A stretch of 64,000 nucleotides of DNA from Ariolimax columbianus (GCA_036924085.1 JAVGWX010000005.1:76819547-76883546); one strand, 5' to 3'; shown: positions 22,535 to 34,650, numbered from the stretch's first letter. Numbers and translations: made by a program. The notes: generated by a model not told the origin, from the sequence alone.

Positions 22535-22672
22535 GCGGTGATCATCACCCGTAATGCAGAAAGAATGGTGATCCTCACCCGTAATGTAGAGAGAGTGGTG
22601 ATCATCACCCGTAATGCAGAAAGAGTGGTGATCATCACCCGTAATGTAGAGAGAATGGTGATCATCACCCTC
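22535..22672. repeat. 30-bp tandem repeat, 4.5 copies
   Basis: Each unit contains the 13-bp perfect palindrome GGTGATCATCACC (one copy has CCTC in place of CATC), followed by CGTAATG and AGA.AGA. The unit length is a multiple of 3, so a frame stays open. Confidence 0.88.
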
Positions 22673-22900
22673 ATATCTTGTTTTTCTTTTTGTCCTCTTA
22701 TCTTGTTTTTCTTTTTGTCCTTTTACCTTCTTTTCTTTTCTTTTTGTTCTCTAATCTTTTTTTTATTTCCTCGCATTTTTTTTTCTGTCCTCACATCTTT
22801 GTTTGTGTCCCCTAATCTGGTTATTCTTGTTGTTCTAATATCTTGTTGTCCTCATATTTTCGTTCTCTTCTTGTTTTCATATATTTTTGTTAGTTTTGTC
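22673..22900. repeat. T/CT-rich tract with TATCTTG repeats
   Basis: TCTTGTTTTTCTTTTTGTCC-like phrases repeat degenerately. Confidence 0.6.
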
Positions 22901-23700
22901 TTCATGTGTGAACAATGATGTGCAAATGGTCCTTACAGTCATTCACGACATCACATTTCCTAAGTCCGTATGTAAACCAGAAAAAATTGTGCTTACCAAA
23001 CAAAAATGTCTACATATGTTTAAGGCAATTCCTGAACATTTGTATGTTATTTTCTCTTCAATGTATCTCACCAACTACCCTTCCGAGTAGTGCATGAGTG
23101 GTCAGCTGGGGTCTGTGTATGACACGAATAACACCACTGCCTCACAGAGAGCATGTCGTAAGAGGCGACTAACTATGTGACATGGCATAACACCGTACAT
23201 GGTGTCCACACAGGATGCAGGTCTACTTTGCTCTAGTATTTGAGTCTATTAAGACTCCCACATCGGTTAAACACCCTCCTTAAGCGCTTGTCCCAACACA
23301 ACAGAGTATTAAGCTGCTCGAGCCTAGCCCGTTAAGCAGGAAACTCTTCTCCTAGCTACATCTAGCTCATACCATAGCTGGGACCTGCCCGGGGGCAGCT
23401 GCTTCAGTAGAAGTACAAGTCGACTAAGAACTACGCTTCCTCACAACTGGCGAAGCGATCAAAGGGCAATAATGAAGAGAAACGGACAGATGCGTTACAT
23501 TAGCGTGCTTATTTTCCCTACAATATGGTGATAGTTTTTGTGTGCGTGTGTGCGTTTATGTGTGTGTGTCGAGAGAGATTTCGTTGTGCAAATTAGGGAT
23601 GAGTGCTCATATAACCGGAGTTTTAATAGCTTATGGCTGTTTATGAGAACAGCTGATCTATTTATGTTTGCGACGATAGTAGATGTAAGTTTGTGAGGAT
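22900..23700. other. Unassigned sequence
   Basis: No gene recognised. A GT-rich run lies at about 23535-23570. Confidence 0.4.
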
Positions 23701-24200
23701 AGATAATGTCAATCTGTTTGTGCGGACGTGGGATGTTTATATGTTTGTGTGGACAGGTGATGTCTATCAGTTTGTGTAGACAGGTGATGTCTATCTGTTT
23801 GCGTGCACAGGGGATGTCTATCTGTTTGTGTGGACAGGGGATGTCAATTTGTTTGTGTGGACAGGTGATGTCTATCTGTTTGTGTAAACAGGAGATGTAT
23901 ATCTGTCTGTGTGGACAGGGAATATATATCTGTTTGTGTGAACAGGTGACGTATATCTGTTTATGTGGACAGATGATGTCTTGTGTGGACAGTTGATGTC
24001 TATCTGTTTGTATGGACAGGTGATGTCTATCTGTTTGTGTGGACAGATGATGTCTATCTGTTTGTGTGGACAGTTGATGTCTATCTGTTTATGTGGACAT
24101 GTGATGTCTATCAGTTTGTGGCGACAGGTGATGTCTATCTGTCTGTGTGGACAGGTGATGTCTATGTGTTTGTGGCGACATGTGATGTCTATCTGATTTC
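23700..24200. repeat. 27-bp minisatellite, about 18 copies
   Basis: Units contain GATGTCTATCTGTTTGTG and TGGACAGG. Being nine codons long, the unit keeps repetitive ORFs open. These are not genes. Confidence 0.9.
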
Positions 24201-24219
24201 AGAAACTGTCGTAACACCT

Positions 24220-24945
24220 CGTTCTGTAGGAACATCTCATGTCTGTGGGAATACCTCGTGTCTATGGAAACACCTCGTGTCTGTGGAAGACCTCGTGTCT
24301 GTAGGAACAGATGATAACTATCTGTAGTAAGAGATGATCACTATTTGTATGAACATCTCATGTCTGTAGGATCACATGATGACTTTCTGTAGGACCACCT
24401 CGTGCCTGTAGGACCACCTCGTGCCTGTAGGATCACCTCGTGCCTGTAGGAACACCGCGTGTCTGTAGGATCACATGATGACTTTCTGTAGGACCATCTC
24501 GTGTCTGTAGAACCATCTCGTGCCTGTAGGAACACTTCATGTCTGTGGGAACACCACTCGTCTGTAGGAACAGCTCGTGTCTGTGGGAACACTTGGTGTC
24601 TGTGGGAACACATCGTGTCTGTAGGAACAGCTCGTGTCTATGGGAACACCTCGTGTTTGTGGGAACACCACGTGTCTGTGGGAACACTTCGTGTCTGTGG
24701 AAACACCTCGTGTCTGTAGGAACAGCTCATGTCTATGGGAACACCTCGTGTTTGTGGGAACACCACGTGTCTGTGGGAACACCTCGTGTTTGTTCGAACA
24801 CCACGTGTCTGTTGGAACTGCTCGTGTCTGTGTGAACACCTCGTGTCTGTAGGAACACCTCGTGTCTATGGGAAAACCTCGTGTCTGTAGAAACACATAG
24901 TGACTACCTGTAGGAACACCTCTTGCCTGTAGGAACATTTATTAG
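24220..24945. repeat. 19-bp minisatellite, about 37 copies
   Basis: Units are close to GTGTCTGTGGGAACACCTC. Longer variants with GATGACT and TTCTGTAGGA intervene at 24300-24500. Confidence 0.9.
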
Positions 24946-25200
24946 TGTTCTTCTCTCATGTCTTCTCCATCGACTATTTCTTTTCGTCCATGTGTTTAGC
25001 TCTTCTTTGTGTTTTGACTTTTTTCTTTATTTTTCCATTTCCCTCTCCTTATTTTAACAAGTTGACTTCTTCTTCGTCTTCTTCTAATTCTTCTTCTTCA
25101 ATTTCATCTAATTCTACTCTCATTTTCCACTGATAAGGTAACTAGAATAGCAAGATTCACAGTAACGAATGTGTATCACGACATCAATAGGGGAAAGATG
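24946..25200. other. Pyrimidine-rich spacer
   Basis: CT/TTC-rich sequence, including a TTCTTCTTCG run at about 25067-25100. Confidence 0.5.
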
Positions 25201-25221
25201 GTATTTGAAGCTTTCTGTCAT

Positions 25222-25790
25222 ATTCACTAGATCAAAGATACGACCATTCCTAGAACAGTTGTCATATCCACTAGGTCAAAGATACGACCAGTCCTAGAAC
25301 AGTTGTCATATTAACTAGGTCAAAGATACGACCAGTCCTAGAACAGTTGTCATATCCACTAGGTCAAAATAAGACCAAGCCTAGAACAGTTGTCATGTCC
25401 ACTAGGTCAAAGACAGACCAGTCCTAGAACAGCTGTCATGTCCACTAGGTCAAAGACAGACCAGTCCTAGAACAGCTGGCATGTCGACTAGGTCAAAGAC
25501 AGACCAGTCCTAGAACAGCTGTCATGTCCACTAGTTCAAAGACAGACCAGTCCTAGAACAGCTGTCATGTCGACTAGGTTAAAGATAAGATCGGTCCCAA
25601 AATAGATGGCCTACAAACTAGGTTAAAGATAAGACCAGCCCCAAAACATGTGTCACACCAACTAGGTAAAAGATAAGGCCGGTCCTAGAACAGCTGTCAC
25701 ACCAACTAGGTTAAAGATTAGACCGGTGCTAAGACAGCTGTCACACCAACTAGATTAAAGATAAGACTGGTAAAGAATAGCTGACACACC
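25222..25790. repeat. 43-bp minisatellite, about 13 copies
   Basis: Units contain CACTAGGTCAAAGA, GACCAGTCCTAGAACAG and TGTCAT. Divergence rises toward the right end, consistent with an ageing array edge. Confidence 0.9.
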
Positions 25791-26235
25791 AACTATGTTA
25801 AAAATAAAGACAGTCCAAAGCAGACGATGATGTAGTTGATGAAGTATCACTGACTTTTTTATAAATGTAAAGTGATATGGCCAGTTCCCAACCTCGCTGG
25901 ATTTCCATTCAAAACATGCTCAAACATGCAACCTTCACCACCAGAGGCGAATATTCTACTCTTATTGTGTTCTATACCCAAAGGGCTATTCCTCTTTTGT
26001 GATATGTGCAATACCACATGGGAAGACGTCTTCTACCATTCTTCTACCGTTTCTGATGAAACCATTTGTGAATGATGTATATGTTCCTCTATTTCATGTA
26101 TTATGTAATAATTGTAGAATTATTTCCAGAGGTTACTTTCAAACCAACCAGGATATGCGCTCTCGACCACATACAGTATAGCTTATACCACTTCGTCTAA
26201 ATTGACGGTAGATTAGGTCAGTCAATGTGGATCGA
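25791..26235. other. Unassigned sequence with a dispersed TGGCCAGTTCCC motif
   Basis: At about 25876-25912 the text TATGGCCAGTTCCCAACCTC resembles sites at about 35270 and 51286. Nothing else is recognised. Confidence 0.35.
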
Positions 26236-26935
26236 TCATCCAACATCTATTGAACGAACATTTTCCCCCCGCATCTATTGAACGAACAGATCTCCCCGCA
26301 TCTTTTGAACGATTTCCCCCAGTGTCTATTAAACGAACCGATCCCCCAGCATCTATTGAACGAACCGATTCCCCAGCATCTATTTAACGAACAGATCCCC
26401 CCGCATCGATTCAATGATTTAACCCAGTGCCTATTGAACGAACAGATCCCCCAGCATATATCGAACGAACAGATCCCCAAGCATCTATTGAACGAACAGA
26501 TCCCCCAGCATCTATTGAACGAACAGATCCCCCAGCATATATTGAGCGAACCGATCCCCCCGCATGTTTTGAAAAAACCGATCCCAAGTATCTAATGAAT
26601 GAACCGCTCAACCAGTATCGATTGAACGAGCCGATCTCGCAGTATCTATTGAACGAACCAATCCCCCCGTTTCTAATGAATGAACTGATCAGCCAGTATC
26701 GATTGAACGAACCGCTCTCGCAGTATCTACTGAACGAACCGATCCCCCGGTATCTATTGAACGAACCGACCCACTAATATCCATTGACTGAACAGATCTC
26801 TCGGTATCTATTGACCAACCGATCCACCATTATCTATTGAACGAATCAGTTTCTGTTGAATGAACCAATCATCCAGTTTCCTGTTGAATGAACCAATCAA
26901 CCAGTTTCTGTTGAATGAACCAATCAACCAGTTTC
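26236..26935. repeat. 27-bp minisatellite, about 25 copies
   Basis: Units contain CGAACAGATCCCCC, AGCATCTATTGAA and variants. The right-hand copies (from about 26830) change to GAACCAATCA and CAGTTTCTGTTGAAT. Confidence 0.9.
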
Positions 26936-27355
26936 TGCAGAAACGTCGAGTCCTCATGTGCAGACGAACCTGTAACACGTTTGTGCTATTATAACACTTG
27001 CCTTTGCCAAGTAATGCAACTAATAAAACGGAAAACCGAATCACGTGCTTGGATAGAATTCTGCTCCTTCTAACAAATAGTGGAACTAAGAATTGAGGTC
27101 CCCCAATATTGACTTGCGTCTGACACTGATTTCATGCAATATAACCACTGACATTGTCAGTGATTGACCTGGGCATTTCTAAGTGTTGGTTGAGCAAGCT
27201 TGAATATCATTATTTACAGGTTACAGAAACGTGAGGAAACTAATTCTGAGGTTTGGACTGCCTCAACCTGGTGCTTTTGTTCGAAGTTGTAAGGTTCTTC
27301 AACTTTATAAACACTCATACGTATAGGGACTTGAGCTTGGCCAAGTGAAACACAG
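26936..27355. other. Unassigned sequence
   Basis: No feature recognised. Confidence 0.4.
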
Positions 27356-27356
27356 G

Positions 27357-28150
27357 CAGTGAGAGAGCAAGGAAATGAGAGACAGAGAAAGAGGAAAAAT
27401 AGGGAAGAAAACGTGGAAAAGCAAGCAACTGAAGAAAGATATAGAGTAACAAATAGTCAACAGAAAAGGCAGGGAGAGAGGGAGAAGGAGGTAGAAGAGA
27501 GAGGGAGAGAGGGGGCGGGGAAAGAGAACGTGGATAAGCGAGCGACTGAAAAAAGGTAGAGTAATAAATAGTAAACAAAAAAAGGGCGGGGAGAGAAAGG
27601 GGGAGAGAGAGAGGAGAAGGAAGGGGGAGAGAGAGAGTAGTGAGAGAGAGAGTAGAGAGAGGTAGAGAGGCAGGGGAGTGGCTTGGGGAGAGGAGGGAGA
27701 GAGAGAGAGAGGGGGAGGGCAGATAGTGAGAGGTATAGGGAAGAAGAGAGAAGGGAGAGAGGGAGGGGGACAGGGAGGGAAAGAGGGGAGAAGGAGGGAT
27801 AAGGAGAGGGAGGGAGAGGGAGGGAGAGAGAGAGGGAGAGGGAAGGGTAGAGGGAGGGGACGAGGGAGAGGGATGGAGAGAGGGAGGGGAGAGGAAGGGG
27901 AGAGGCAGAGGGAATGAGGAGAGAGGGGAGAAAGAGGAAGGTGGGGAGAGAGAGGGAAAAGAGACAGAGGGAGAGGGAGGAAGGAGGACGAGGGAGTGAG
28001 TGAGAGGGAGGGAGAGAGAGAAAGGAGGAAGTGGGAAGAGAAAGGGAAGAGAGAGAGGAAGAGAGGGGGAAAGGGAGAGAAAGGGGAGCGGGGAGAAAGG
28101 AAGAGAATGGGGGAAAGAGAGAAGATAGAGAGAAATTAAGATAACGAAAT
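27357..28150. repeat. Long polypurine tract (GA-rich)
   Basis: About 790 bp are almost entirely A and G on the plus strand, built from irregular GAGAGAGG/GGGAGAGGAA phrases. The long minus-strand ORFs across it (Ser/Pro/Leu only) are composition artefacts. Such R-Y tracts can adopt triplex structures. Confidence 0.92.
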
Positions 28151-28167
28151 AGATTGTGAGAAGACAT

Positions 28168-28598
28168 ACAAGGGGCTTGTCATAAGTCTTTACCCTGACC
28201 ATGAAGGAGTAGGAGGAGGAAGCTTGTCATAAGTCTTTACCCTGACCATGAAGGAGTAGGAGGAGGAAGCTTGTCATAAGTCTTTATCCTGACCATGAAG
28301 GAGTAGGAGGAGGAAGCTTGTCATAAGTCTTTACTCTGACCATGAAGGAGTAGGAGGAGGAAGCTTGTCATAAGTCTTTACCCTGACCATGAAGGAGTAG
28401 GAGGAGGAAGCTTGTCATAAGTCTTTACTCTGACCATGAAGGAGTAGGAGGAGGAAGCTTGTCATAAGTCTTTACCCTGACCATGAAGGAGTAGGAGGAG
28501 GAAGCTTGTCATAAGTCTTTACCCTGACCATGAAGGAGTAGGAGGAGGAAGCTTGTCATAAGTCTTTACCCTGACCATGAAGGAGTAGGAGGAGGAAG
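28168..28598. repeat. 47-bp minisatellite, 9 nearly identical copies
   Basis: Units contain GCTTGTCATAAGTCTTTACC, CTGACCATGAAGGAGTAG and GAGGAGGAA. The only variation seen is ACCC, ATCC or ACTC at one site, so the array is recent or homogenised. Confidence 0.95.
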
Positions 28599-29980
28599 TT
28601 GAAATTTGGCACGGTGCTATTCCTTCTCAGTGTAGCCACCACCTGAATGTATACATTTCTGCCATCTTTGCGTGATCTTGAAAAGACCTTCAGAATAAAG
28701 TAACCTATTTTTCGAACTAAACCAGTTATCACAAGCCAGTATGACATCTTCAAGCCTTGCTTTATAGGAGGGCGCGTTTTCTTGAAGCAAAGGCAGAATC
28801 TGCTATCCCTCGTTTTTCTGGTCACAGTCTTCCTTAGTTTGGAAAGGCGATCTTTGGCCATTAACCGTGTTGCCATGAGACAGGCAAAGATGGCGCCGTA
28901 ACTGGCTGCGAGTCTACATTTCTCTACTGTTTTGGATCAACATGGATGCCGCCAGACCACGGATTTGCCTGGAATTCACACTAGTCGACGACTTACACTT
29001 GTGTTCACGGATACGTGGAGTTGTTTTCCGTCTGGACTTGTTATTTCGTTCTTTTTTTTGTGATTTCTTCCATCCGTTTATCCTGGTCTAGACGCCGGCT
29101 GAATGGCGCTACGCTTAAACTAGTTATACCTGTGTCGTTTCTTACGGGTTAGTTCTGCCGGTTCACCTTCACGAATATGGCGTGTGGGAATTTTAGATGC
29201 TACTATGATGAACTGAATACAGCTGGGGAGAGATGCCAGACTCACTCACACGCTGAGTGTTGTCCATACGACCTCTTGTGGTTATCGAAAAGGCACGACA
29301 AACTGCGTTAGATGCCTTCCCACCTTCCTACCCTGCGGGTTACATGTTTACGGAAAGGCTTCGGTGGTAACCCTGAGGCAAAATCTGCATCCTATGCTAT
29401 CTCCAGTCGTCTCGATGAATGTCTTGCCACTGGCAAAAGGTAGCTTAGGCTCTGGGAGTGAGGTTGACAAAAGGCGCAGTTTCTTCCTCACTTTAATCCA
29501 AATCTTCGCGCAAGTCACCCATTTCAGCGGACACAGCAAGAGATACGACTGTCCACACGGCTGAACAAAGAGAGTGGTCTTCATCACTTGTGATGGACAA
29601 ACTATCATGAGACATGTTATCTTTCAAAATGACACTTTTGACGTCCGAAAAAAGTCAGCATCACTTTTCTTGCAGATTTCTGAGCTCAAAAATGTTTGAG
29701 CAACTGGCCACAGCAATCAATGCTCGTTTATTTCTGTTCACATGTCAACAGACGCGGGACCCAGCGGGCACACACTTTTCTCATGTTCAATCTGTTGTGT
29801 CAAATTTTTTTTTAAATGTACTTTCATTCAGTTTCATATGCTCGTGCCTGCATGTTGGATATTACGGATGTCTTAGACCAATGGCTCTGATGGTCATTCT
29901 GTTTTCTTCTTTTACATTTGTTTCATTTCTTTTAGAGTGAGAGATAGGGTCATGTTCTCATCTGACCGGCTCCCGTTTAT
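28599..29980. other. Unassigned sequence
   Basis: Non-repetitive stretch. A 106-codon minus-strand ORF at 28556-28876 overlaps the 47-bp array and has no recognised domain. No gene is called. Confidence 0.4.
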
Positions 29981-29984
29981 TTGT

Positions 29985-31112
29985 GTATTCTCTCTCTATC
30001 TCCATCACTCTCTGTGTTTCTGTTTCTCTCTTCATCTCTCAGTCTGTGTGTCTCTGTTTCTCTCTCCGTCTCACTCTATGTGTTTCTGTCTGTCTCTCTT
30101 CATCTCTCTCTGTGTCTCTGTTTCTCTATCCGTATCTCTCTCTATGTGTCTGTATCTCTCTCCATCTCCCTGTGTGTCTGTCTCTCTCTCGATCTCTTTC
30201 TGTTTCTCGGTATCTCTCTCCGTCTCTTTATATGTGTCTCTGTCTCTCTCTCCATCTCTCTCTCTGTGTCTATCTCTCTCTCCGTCTCTGTCTGTGTGTC
30301 TGTCTCTCTCTCCATCTCTCTAGGTGTATCTTTCTGTCTCCATCTCTGTGTGTGTGTCTGTCTTTGTTTGTCTCTGCCTTTTTATCTATCTCTGTGTCTC
30401 TGTCTCTCTGTGTCTCTCCATCTCTCTATATGTGTCTCTCCGTCTCTCTCTGTGTCTCACCGTCTCTCTCTGTGTTTCTCCGTCTCTCTCTGTGTCTCTC
30501 CGTCTTTCTCCGTGTGTCTCCGTCTCTCTCCGTGTCTATCTGTCTCTATCTTTGTCTATTAGTCTCTCCGTCTCCGTGTATCTCCCTCTCCCTCAGTTTT
30601 CGTCTATGTGTGTCTCTGTCTCCGTGTGTCTCCGTCTCCTGGTCTCTCCGTTTCCGTCTACGAGTCTCTCCATTTCTCTATGTGTCTCTCCGTGTCTCTT
30701 CATGTCTCTCTCCGTATCTCTCCGTGTCTCTCCATTTCTCTCTCCGTGTCTCTCCGTGTATCTCCATTTCTCCTTCTTCGTGTCTCCATCTCTCTCTTTC
30801 TGTGTCTCTCCATCTCTCTCACCGTGTCTCTTCATCTCTCTCACCGTGTCTCTCCATCTCTCTCTCTGCCTCTCCATCTCTATCTCCGTGTATCTCATCT
30901 CTCTCTCCGTGCCTCTCCATTTCTCTCTCCGTGTCTCTCCATCTCTCTCCGTGTCTCTATATTTCTCTCTCCGTGTCTCTCTCTCTGTGTCTTTCCATTT
31001 TTCTCTCCATGTCTCTCCATCTCTCTCTCCATGTCACTTCATCTCTCTCTCTCCGTGTCTCTCCGTCTCCGTTTCCGTGTCTCTCCATCTCTCTATCCGT
31101 GTCTCTCTATAA
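29985..31112. repeat. Long polypyrimidine/GT-CT tract
   Basis: About 1.1 kb of irregular TCTCTCTCCGTGTCTCTCCA- and TGTGTCTCTG-like phrases. It keeps several frames open, giving spurious Ser/Leu/Val-rich ORFs up to 384 codons. Confidence 0.92.
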
Positions 31113-31318
31113 CACTACCTCACCTTTATTACGTTAAAAATAGTAATATCACCTCACCTTTATTACGTTAAAAATAGTCACACTACCTCACCCCTATTAC
31201 GTTAAAAATAGTCACACTACCTCACCCCTATTACGTTAAAAATAGTCACTCTACCTCACCTTCATTACGTTAAAATAGTAATATCACTTCACCTTTATTA
31301 CGTCAAAAATAGTGACAG
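31113..31318. repeat. 34-bp tandem repeat, about 6 copies
   Basis: Units contain ACTACCTCACC, TATTACGTTAAAAATAGT. It begins directly at the end of the pyrimidine tract. Confidence 0.88.
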
Positions 31319-31550
31319 AGACGTGCCTTTTTTACGAATAAAATAGCGGCAGCACGTATCTTTCAGCATTTTCAAATAGCCAAATCCTCTTAAATCCCGA
31401 GACGACGACTGTTCTGTCATTCCTGCACTGGTATAGTCCATCCGAGGACTGAGGTATTTTGTGAAAGCTGGAAGCCTTCAAACATAAACTACAAAGTCTA
31501 TTCAACAAATCCTCATTTCTTGAGTCTCTGCACCGCATTAAGAAAGTCAA
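31319..31550. other. Unassigned spacer
   Basis: Short unique-looking sequence. A 72-codon minus-strand ORF has no recognised motif. Confidence 0.35.
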
Positions 31551-31554
31551 GATA

Positions 31555-32247
31555 GGACTGACCCGTGAACTCTCTGTAACATACTAGGTAGGTCTATTTA
31601 GGACTGACTTGTGAGTTGAACTCTCTGTATCATACTTGATAGGTCTGTTTAGGACTGACTTGTGAGTTGAACTCTCAGCACCCCATTAAGAAGGTCCAGT
31701 TGGGACTGACCCGTGAGTTGAACTCTCAGCACCAAAGTAAGAAGGTCCAGTTGGGACTGACCCGTGAGTTGAACTCTCAGTACCCCATTAAGAAGGTCTA
31801 GTTGAGACTGCCCTGTGAGTTGAACTCTGTATCATACTAGGTAAGTCTATTTGGGACTGACTCGAGAGTTGAACTCTCAGTATTACATTAAGAAGATCTA
31901 GTTTAGACTGACCCAAGAGTTTAACTCTCAGCACGCCATGACGAAGATCTAGTTGAGACTGACCTGTGAGTTGAACTCTCAGTACCACATTAAGAAGGTC
32001 TAGTTGAACTCTCAATACCACATTAAGAAGGTCTAGTTGAACTCGCAGTACCACATTAAGAAGGTCTAGTTTAGACTGACCTGTGAGTTGAACTCTCAGT
32101 GCCACATGAAGAAGGTCTAGTTGAACTCTCAGTACCACATTAAGAATGTCTAGTTTAGACTGACCTGTGAGTTGAACTCTCAGTACCACATTAAGAAGAT
32201 CTAGTTGAACTCTCAGTACCACATTAAGAAGGTCTAGTATAGACTGA
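31555..32247. repeat. About 51-bp minisatellite with 32-bp deletion variants
   Basis: Units contain GAACTCTCAGTACCACATTA, AGAAGGTCTAGTT and TAGACTGACCTGTGAGTT. Several copies lack the last block. It ends in a poly-C run. Confidence 0.88.
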
Positions 32248-32269
32248 CCCCCCCCCCCCCCCCCCCCCC
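32248..32269. repeat. Poly-C run (22 nt)
   Basis: Uninterrupted C homopolymer that terminates the preceding array. Confidence 0.92.
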
Positions 32270-32780
32270 ACTCTTCGCCTTTACTATAATGGATGTTACA
32301 CAACAATGTACATTCTTGACAAACATAGACAGTGCACCATTTTGATATTGACCGTGTCAAGAGAGATGATTATTGTGAAGGTAAAAATGGACGTTTTAGA
32401 TAGACCTAGGGATTCCTATAAGATAAGGACCCGAGTTCAGGACGAGACAAAGTATTAGCCACGCGTGCTCGTGTCACTGAGTTCTGGAATATTTTATGGA
32501 ACGTCTCTGGTTCTGACAAGGTGCGTGATTAAACCCTTCTTTAGTATTGGAACACGCGCACGTGAGCGGTTGAGGCTGCCTGTGTCCACACCCAGATAAC
32601 ATGTCCCCACGAGTCAGATTATTGTGCTTTCGGTCTGACAGGACAGGCGCAGTCGTGGCTCAGACCCTCAAAACGAGGGTTGTTCTCTTTTAGAGCTGAA
32701 GTTCTCAACGTTTTGGTGATCGTGGATCAGTTCATGGGCGGTTAAACTATACACCTGTCACTTCATAGTAGCATAAACAA
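32270..32780. other. Unassigned sequence
   Basis: No feature recognised. Confidence 0.4.
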
Positions 32781-32784
32781 AACG

Positions 32785-33515
32785 AGCCGCCTCATAGACT
32801 TGTAGGACAAACCAAACGAGCCGCGTCGTAGACGTGTAGGACAAACCAAACTTGAGCCGCCTCATAGACATGTAGGACAAACCAAACGAGCCGCCTCGTA
32901 GACGTGTAGGACAAACCAAACTTGAGCCGCCTCATAGACATGTAAGATAAACCAAACGAGCCGCCTCATAAACATGTAGGATAAACCAAACGAGCCGCCT
33001 CATAGACTTGTAGGGCAAACCAAACTTGAGCCGCCTCATATACTTGTAGGACAAACTAAACGAGCCGCCTCATAAACGTGTAGGATAAACCAAACTTGAG
33101 CCGCCTCATAGACTTGTAGGACAAACCAAACTTGAGCCGCCTCATAGACTTGTAGGACAAACCAATCGAGCCGTCTCATGGACTTGTAGGACAAACCAAA
33201 CAAGCCGCCTGGTAGACGTGTAGGGCAAACCAAACTTGAGCCGCCTCATAGACTTGTAGGACAAACCCAACTTGAGCCGCCTCATAGACTTGTAGAACAA
33301 ACCAAACGAGCCGCCTCATAGACTTGTAGGACAAACCAAACTTGAGCCGTCTTATAAACTTGTAGGACAAACCAAACTTGAACAGCCTCATAGATTTGTA
33401 GGACAAACCAAACTTGAGCCGCATCATAGACTTGTAGGACAAACCAAACTTGAGCCGCTTCATAGACTTGTAGGACAAACCAAGCTTGAGCCGCCTCATA
33501 GACTTGCACCTCAAA
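32785..33515. repeat. 34/36-bp minisatellite, about 21 copies
   Basis: Units contain GAGCCGCCTCATAGACTTGT, AGGACAAACCAAAC, with or without an extra TT before GAG. The two length classes intermingle. Confidence 0.9.
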
Positions 33516-33539
33516 CTTTCCCACTGAACATCAAACCAT

Positions 33540-33713
33540 ACAGAAGCCATTTTTTAGGTGGTCAAAGCATTGGTTTCTTCGTGAGAGGTCAAACTATACA
33601 AAGAACACTTCATGGACGGTCAAGCCATTCAGAGACATCGTCATTGATGGTCAAACCATGCAATGACCCTTCATAGATGGAAAAACCATGCAATGCCCCT
33701 TCATATTCGGTCA
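33540..33713. repeat. 30-bp minisatellite, left part (interrupted)
   Basis: Units resemble GTCAAACCATGCAATG, CCCCTTCATAGACG. The left copies are degenerate. The array is interrupted by the retroposon at 33714-34097 and resumes at 34098. Confidence 0.8.
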
Positions 33714-34097
33714 GGGATCAAGATGCTGAGGAGCGCATGAGCTGCAGTGATCAGCAACCCATAGCTGACTGCCAGCGTCAGGGTCAGCGAACCATAGCTG
33801 CCAAGACCCTTGTACACCTCCACTCGGTGATCCTGGAGAACAGGCTGCAGCAGGCAGACTGGCTAAGGAGAAGGGATCGAAGAGGGAATGCTAACCCGGT
33901 ACTCAAAAAATGCTTGCTGAAGTCGGATGTGTTGGACCGAAAGGTGCAAATATCGCAGCCAAGCTGTAAACTACGACACAACGCATTCTGTTCTCTGGAC
34001 TACATTCTGTTCTCTGGACTACATTCTGCTACTTAAGCCCTTTCAGGGTTTGGTAGTGGGAGATTAAGAACGAACGAAGAAGAAGAAGAAGAAGAAG
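33714..34097 (+). mobile_element. GAA-tailed retroposon (SINE-like or LINE 3'-end), copy 1
   Basis: A 384-bp unit shared with 57916-58262. It begins GGGATCAAGATGCTGAG, has a 3' hairpin (CCCT..AGGG) shortly before the end, and finishes in a (GAA)n tail. Flanking ATATTCGGTCA (33703-33713) and ATATACGGTCA (34098-34108) look like a target-site duplication within the 30-bp satellite. A 20-bp internal duplication (CTCTGGACTACATTCTGTT twice) distinguishes it from copy 2. An open frame (about 100 codons) crosses it, so it could also be the 3' part of an unrecognised LINE. Confidence 0.78.
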
Positions 34098-34445
34098 ATA
34101 TACGGTCAAACCATGCAAAGCCCCTTCATAGACGGTCAAACCATGCAATGCCCCTTCATAGACGGTCAAACCATGCAATGCCCCTTCATAGACTGTCAAA
34201 CCACGCAATGCCCCTTCATAGACTGTCAAACCACGCAACGCCCCTTCATAGACTGTCAAACCACGCAATGCCCCTTCATAGACTGTCAAACCATGCAATG
34301 CCCCTTCATAGACTGTCAAATCATGCAATTATCCTTTACACGGTCAAACCATACAATGCCCTTCATATGCTGTCAAACCATGCAATGTCCCTTCATATGC
34401 TGTCAAACCATGCAAAACGTCTTCATAGACGGTTAAACCATACAC
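34098..34445. repeat. 30-bp minisatellite, right part
   Basis: About 11 copies of the GTCAAACCATGCAATG / CCCCTTCATAGAC unit continue the array at 33540-33713. The copies next to the retroposon are highly uniform. Confidence 0.9.
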
Positions 34446-34551
34446 AGACAACGTTATTTACAGCCAAACTAGACACAGAGAACTTCATTGACGTCATACC
34501 CAACACAGAAAACTTTATTGACGTCAAACCATACACATTGTAGTAAAAGTA

Positions 34552-34558
34552 GTTGTAA

Positions 34559-34609
<51 letters not shown>

Positions 34610-34650
34610 CGGTAGTGGTCATGATGGTGGTGGTGGGGATGGTGGTGGTC
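34552..34650. repeat. (AGT)n then GGT-rich microsatellite
   Basis: About 18 AGT triplets, then a GGTGGTGG-rich stretch. Confidence 0.92.

Noticed and set aside
23700..24945. Possible CRISPR array
   Set aside because: Repeats are contiguous with no unique spacers. These are minisatellites in a eukaryotic genome.
28556..28876. 106-codon minus-strand ORF as a host gene
   Set aside because: It ends in the 47-bp array and shows no domain, intron signal or homology I can name.
29983..31137. Long ORFs (up to 384 codons) across the pyrimidine tract, and the 295-codon ORF over the purine tract at 27315-28202
   Set aside because: Composition of a simple-sequence tract with few codon types and overlapping open frames. 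No domain or start context supports coding.
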